From: Atrichornis clamosus
Lineage: Eukaryota; Chordata; Aves; Passeriformes; Menuridae
Direction: 5' to 3'
NCBI GenBank assembly: GCA_013400975.1
Contig: WBMZ01009012.1
Location: forward strand, 186,001 to 250,000
Length of the DNA stretch: 64,000 nucleotides
Each line of letters opens with the position of its first letter. The stretch's first letter is position 1. Below the pieces are notes generated by a model. That model was not told the origin of the DNA and searched no databases. It saw only the letters and a program-made list of their open reading frames with translations. Below, in pieces: positions 59,101 through 64,000 of this stretch. The position numbers were made by a program, and so were the translations under genes.

Positions 59101-62100
59101 ACTGGATTTAGCTGATTTACCTCCAGGTTGCATGATAGACATACTGAAAAATGATGTAAGGCTTCATATAAGCTGAAAAATTATTCAATGAAGAGTCCAA
59201 GTTAATAATATAAGATATAAATTTTTTCAGCAGGTTTTTAAGTGGGAGAAACATATTTAAATAACTGTAAATGTACAGTTATGCTGTATTATTTCCAATC
59301 ACTCATTTAATCTTCTGAAACATCTTAAGTATATGTGAGATGAGGTGGTGACTTCCTAATTTTCTGACTGAGCTCTTCTTGTGTGACATTGCCTGACTGG
59401 AGTTCTGTGGATGCCAGGAGACAGGTGGAGCCTGAGCTGCACCGAGGAGGCAATGGAAGCCCCAGCCACAGGATCCCACAGTGCAGTGTGTGTTCAGAGG
59501 ACATCAGCTGAGCGAGTCCAAAGATTGTGTCTTCAGGAAACACAGCAACATCTCTCTTTTTAGAAATATCTTCTTACCAGAAAAGAAATAACTTGGACCA
59601 AATAGCCTCCCTTATTCCGCTAATTGGCCCTTAGTCTCCAAAGTATGAGAGGAAAAAAGAGGGAAATTTACTGGTGAAGTCATGGGAAGATGGAAACCTC
59701 TTTTAGTTTGACTTCGAATAGGGAGAATTCAGCAGAGATTGTGTTGTTGCTGCTGGTTTTATGTAGAGCATACTCAGGTTCTAACAAGATTATAAAACCC
59801 AGATAGGGTGCCTAGATAATCAGACAGTCAGACTGAGCTTATTTGTTTTCTTTTTTTTTTTCTTTTTGTTGACTTGAAGCCAAAGATCCAAGAAAAGATC
59901 TCCACAAAGCCACAGAAGTCTGTAAATGGTATTTTCTCACATAAAGTTGTCTGAGAGGCTGAGGAAGATGAAGAGAACCTAAACCAGTACTTTTAGTGCT
60001 TTTTTAATAAAGAAGCATTTGTTGTACATTCTCCATTCAATGTACATGCAGATCAGCCTTAATAACATGTTATATTTATAACTTTCAAAGAAGGAAATAT
60101 TTCAGAGAAAGGATAAGGTAAATCTGAGGAGACTTAAACAAATATTTTCACACCATCTTGCTTTCTTCCAAAAGTTTGTTGAAGACACCGGATTTTATCA
60201 TTTAAATCACATTTATAGAAGTTGACAGATTTAAATTCTGATGTGGTTCTGTTTCTTAGTCCAAGGATTCATATACCTCTGTGTCACACAAGCATCTCTT
60301 TAGTTGCCGAATCTTGACTGTGCAGATTGGGCAAAGTTTCAGGCTTTTGTTTAAATTTTCCTGTAAGAATTAGGTCAGTTTTAATCTTCACATTTTAATA
60401 ACTTCCTTTTCAACTGAAATTTAAATTGCTGAGAAGGGGAGAGGAATATTCCCATAATGATCTCATTTGAATAACCTGAGAAAAATAACATGCGTATCAG
60501 TTGGTGCAGGTAAGCAGGATGCAGTTGAGCAGCCACAGTCAAGTGAGTAGTCTCATTTCATCCCACCAGGCTAAATCTGACTTGCCTTGGATTTAAGGTT
60601 AGGATGAGTAGGATTGTTGATACTGGGTAATTCAGATCATCCCTGTGCTAGGCATGGGAATGGACAGTGCACCCCTGTGATGAATCCCCACTTGACAGCG
60701 AAAAAGGGGTGGGGAGTTGGCCACCCCTGTGGCTCCAGGCACAAGTACACTGCCTGTGCAAGAGATGGAGGACAGAAGAATTCCCAAAAGAGATACAGTA
60801 GGTGCATTCTGCTAATTCCTGAGACCTGTAACACAGGCTGTGAAGTATTCAGTCATGTTTCCTTACGGAAAATGCTACATGGAAAGTTACTGGCAATAGA
60901 TATGCTAACAAGTTATATATGGCTCAATGAGGGAACTTTCCTCCCAAACTAGTTCTCTGAGATCCTTCTGAAGCAACAAACCTGTCAAAGAAGTTAAGAC
61001 CATCTAACTCTTATCACACTGCAAGGAACCAGGTACTCAGTGCCTGAGGAAGCAGAAAGGTGGACACAGCAAGGACAGAAGGAGCAGTGGAGAAGGGAGG
61101 AAGGTGGACCCATCCCCAGCTCTCAATCTAGCAGTGGCTTGTCATTAGACTGGGAGCTCATAGTCTGTAACACCTGTAAAGAGCTCCAGAAAAACACTAA
61201 AAGGAGAATTTCTGCCTGTATTAACTGTTCACTTTTCAATGGCCTTCCCTCCTGCCAGTGCGGAGCTTCCACTGCCTCACCTGTAATGACTGACCCCCTG
61301 AGGGGTGCAGGGTCCTCTCCCACAACACGGAGTTGCAACAGAAATCCAAGTAGCTGCAGCAGTTTGCATCTAAGGAAGGTTGTCTTCATCCTTGTCCCAC
61401 TCTTGACTAGAGAGGAGCCCCACTAAAACTGATAATTAAACCTTGATTGATAATTAAGCCTTGGCAGGCAGGCAGGTGAACCACCATTTCTTTTCATAAA
61501 GGACATGACTTTGTTTTAATAAATGCTAAGCAAATTTCACAAATTACTCAATCAAAATTATATTATAGAGGTCTCTAATACCATGAATGCACTTTTAGGC
61601 TCAAAAATTATACGTAAGGTTTCTTAGTGCAGAGTGTGTTTACCTTTTTCCCAGGAAGTTGGTGCTGACAATCGGTTTCTTGCACAAGATACAGTGTCAC
61701 AGAGTGCAAATGGTGCAGATCAGGAAAGGTAGCCTAGTGTCTAACCCACTCTTTGAGTCCATCTTTCATCCATGATAGCCAGTGTATCCCTGGATCAGTT
61801 CCATCTGGTTTTGCCTTTCCTTAGACCCTATATGGTTCAGAAACAGAGTTTTGGCCATTTGGAATCAGAGTGGTCTGATCTGCTCTCCTGGGATGTATAG
61901 TGGTGCCATGAAAGGCACTAGAAACAGAAGTGCACAACCATTCCCTGCCTCAGAGTGATGCAAAACTGCTTTAGAGACAGGACTGCAGCAGATTAGAGCT
62001 ATGAGTCTTGTACTTTAGCAGTCTGTGCTGCTGGCAGCCTCAGCCCTTTCAAAGCATTCCCATCTACCACTGTTTTGCCAGGTGTCTTCCCAGGTGCCCC

Positions 62101-62458
62101 TCGCATGCTGCTCTACAAGACAGCATGGTGATCAGGGAGACTGCCTTTGCACACACCTTGATGACCCTTTTGTGAGTTCCTGCACTCACTCCACTGCCTC
62201 ACCAACTTATCCCACCCAGACACAACATTCTAAGAGCTCTCCTCACCAGAAGGAGGCAAGGAGCATCAGTGGGCCGTCACATGCTGTGAGCTACTTCTGT
62301 GTCCCTGGGAAATTTAGCAGTCAGGGACTGTAGGACCTGTTTCCAATGCCTGGCCCTGCCACAACTCCTTGCAGGATACCTTGGTCAGCAGTTTTCAACA
62401 CACTGTCTCTCCTCCATATCTCTGTTTATAATTTTTGCCACTTGTGATCACTTAACTT

Positions 62459-62577
62459 TTTTTCCTCTCCCATGTCTTCTCTTCACCTCTCCTCCCTCTG
62501 TGCATATTTTGTTTTGTTGGGGTTTTCTGTTTGTTTGGTTTGGGGTTTTTATATTTTTTCTTGTTTTTTGGTTTTAG
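62459..62577 (+). repeat. Pyrimidine-rich then T/G-rich low-complexity block
   Basis: A C/T-only-leaning stretch (about 62459-62500) is followed by TTTTGTTTTGTTGGGG and similar T/G runs to 62577. It contains two GGGG runs and several GG/TTT alternations. It is simple sequence with no coding meaning, and the open frames across it are composition artefacts. Confidence 0.8.
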
Positions 62578-64000
62578 CTTCTGTTCGGGATGGGCTGCTT
62601 CCCATACCTATAGTGAAAAAACCTCTGGGGACAGGGGCCAAAAGCAGATAATTTTGGAGGGGTACAAAACAAGGGAAAATACAGCAATGTTTTCCTGGTA
62701 CATTTTCCCAACCATAACACTCTCCTAGCCTCCAGCAACTTACAGGTCGGAGATGTAAGCAAACATTTTCTTCAGAAACATTGTTCATCAGAATTCTTCT
62801 TCTGTAGTAAGCCACAACGGAGGTTGTTGTATTATCTCCCATAAATAAACTAATATTAAAAGTTATGTCTGGCTATGGCAAACGTTACTGGGTGAACAAG
62901 GCATGCTGCACCATGCCCATAAATGAGAGAGAGCACTGATGTCCTTGGAGAGAGAACAGAACTTTTATAAAGCCACGGAGGTTCTTGTAACAAGCTTCAT
63001 TACAAATGCAGACCGTCTGCCCATAAACCAAAAGTCAGTTCCTGCCAATTTCCTTGTACACTTCTAGTTCCTGGTACCTTATGAACTGGGGCTGGGTTTC
63101 CTTTCAGTAATGAAATGGAAAATGAAAGAGCATGAAGGGGCAGCAGTGGCATGCTCTAAGAGAGATACATATGAAGAGTAAAAATCTTACCTTCTTGAAG
63201 TTAGCAGGATATTAACACTGACTTTGTGGGGCCAGAGTTTCACTCAGATCTGTACAAGCTGCCAGGCAATCTCATCAGTCTTTGGAAAGTGCTGCTACTC
63301 TTGTTATTTGTAGTATTTTCAGCAATTTTAATGACATTAAGCCCTAGGGGGCGAAGCCCCAGGAAACAGAAGGATGCAGACAGCCTGAGTGATAGTATCA
63401 TGAGTCCTGTTAACTCTCCTTGCATAAATCAATACCCTCAACTGCTCCATGCAGAGCTGCAATGAAAGGAACAATACAGAGCTACCACTGGGACCCTGAA
63501 AGTTTTTGAGGGAAAACAAGCAAAGATCAGCCACAAACAAAATGTTCTGACCAGATTACCTTTTTTTTTCTTGTCTTCTCTATCCTGGGAAGTGCTGAAA
63601 ATTCACCACTGAGCTTCCACTCACTTTCTGGATCAGATACAACAATTTATCTTATTTACATTTTTGCTATTTCCATAACACCTAGTCTAATCACGGTTTG
63701 TTAAAGAATTGTGGGCACACTATATGCAGGTGCCTAAATCCAGCATAAATATTTACAGCAGTGTTGCCACTTAAGAGTTTTCACATGTGGCCTTTTTAGG
63801 CAGTAATTTATGTGTGTTTTAACTCTTCTGATGCATTAGAGCATGCAGGTGAAATTTCTCTTTAAAAGTGCAAACAGTGACATCAAGTATTGCCTAATAG
63901 CTAGAATATGCTTCATGTAATACCCATGCTGATTTGGGATCTAATCCTTCAAGTATGCTACGTCTGGCCCTAATAATGTCTTCTTTAGATTTCCATAGCC

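Larger units (their letters stand above)
54522..64000. other. Unannotated AT-rich non-coding stretch
   Basis: There is a palindrome at 56109-56132 and a T/G low-complexity block at 62459-62577. T-rich runs occur near 59848-59867 and 63561-63568. Open frames up to 128 codons (plus 61040-61426, minus 56131-56439) are without recognisable domains. A weak GGGCCAGATTTTAACC motif near 57340 resembles the repeat relics noted elsewhere. No gene is supported. Confidence 0.6.

Noticed and set aside
61040..61426. 128-codon plus-strand frame with several CxxC-like cysteine pairs
   Set aside because: The cysteine spacing fits no zinc-binding family I know, there is no convincing acceptor upstream, and an overlapping minus frame is equally open.

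Overview
This window looks like non-coding DNA from a bird nuclear chromosome, either intronic or intergenic. I saw no bacterial, viral or plasmid gene organisation. Four things point to a bird: (1) four 3'-end fragments of CR1 retrotransposons, with the diagnostic 3' terminus (ATTCTATG-type repeats next to a conserved TTGGAAGGGACCT-type block); (2) very low density of other interspersed repeats; (3) AT-rich, CpG-poor sequence with many in-frame stops; (4) old fragments of the kind shared by birds, crocodilians and turtles. Species and locus cannot be fixed from the sequence.

Layout. Bases 1-68 may be the end of a coding exon followed by a splice donor, or by an in-frame stop. Everything after that is non-coding as far as I can read. 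CR1 fragments lie at about 3469-3680 (-), 9207-9700 (+), 12145-12562 (-) and 44280-44706 (-). A surprisingly well preserved MIR-type SINE lies at about 18357-18572. Short microsatellites and low-complexity tracts are scattered throughout (3783, 11073, 22000, 29492, 40011, 43119, 43270, 62459). Modest GC-rich patches occur near 4930-5160, 7210-7370, 8090-8480, 29100-29600, 36050-36430 and 38740-39060. They carry open frames but no recognisable protein.

Candidate exons. Reading both strands for acceptor + open frame + donor or stop gave five internal candidates: 17086-17284 (+), 20301-20489 (+), 28289-28514 (-), 35562-35751 (+) and 54443-54521 (+). None matches a protein I recognise. They should be treated as testable possibilities, because pseudo-exons of this quality are expected by chance in 64 kb. 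The long open frames of 100-134 codons elsewhere look like chance frames or lie inside repeats.

I found no operon, CRISPR array, tRNA or rRNA gene, intact mobile element or new system. The items most worth checking are the window-start exon, the 54443-54521 exon, the minus-strand terminal-exon candidate at 28289-28514, the MIR copy and a perfect 11-bp-arm palindrome at 56109-56132.
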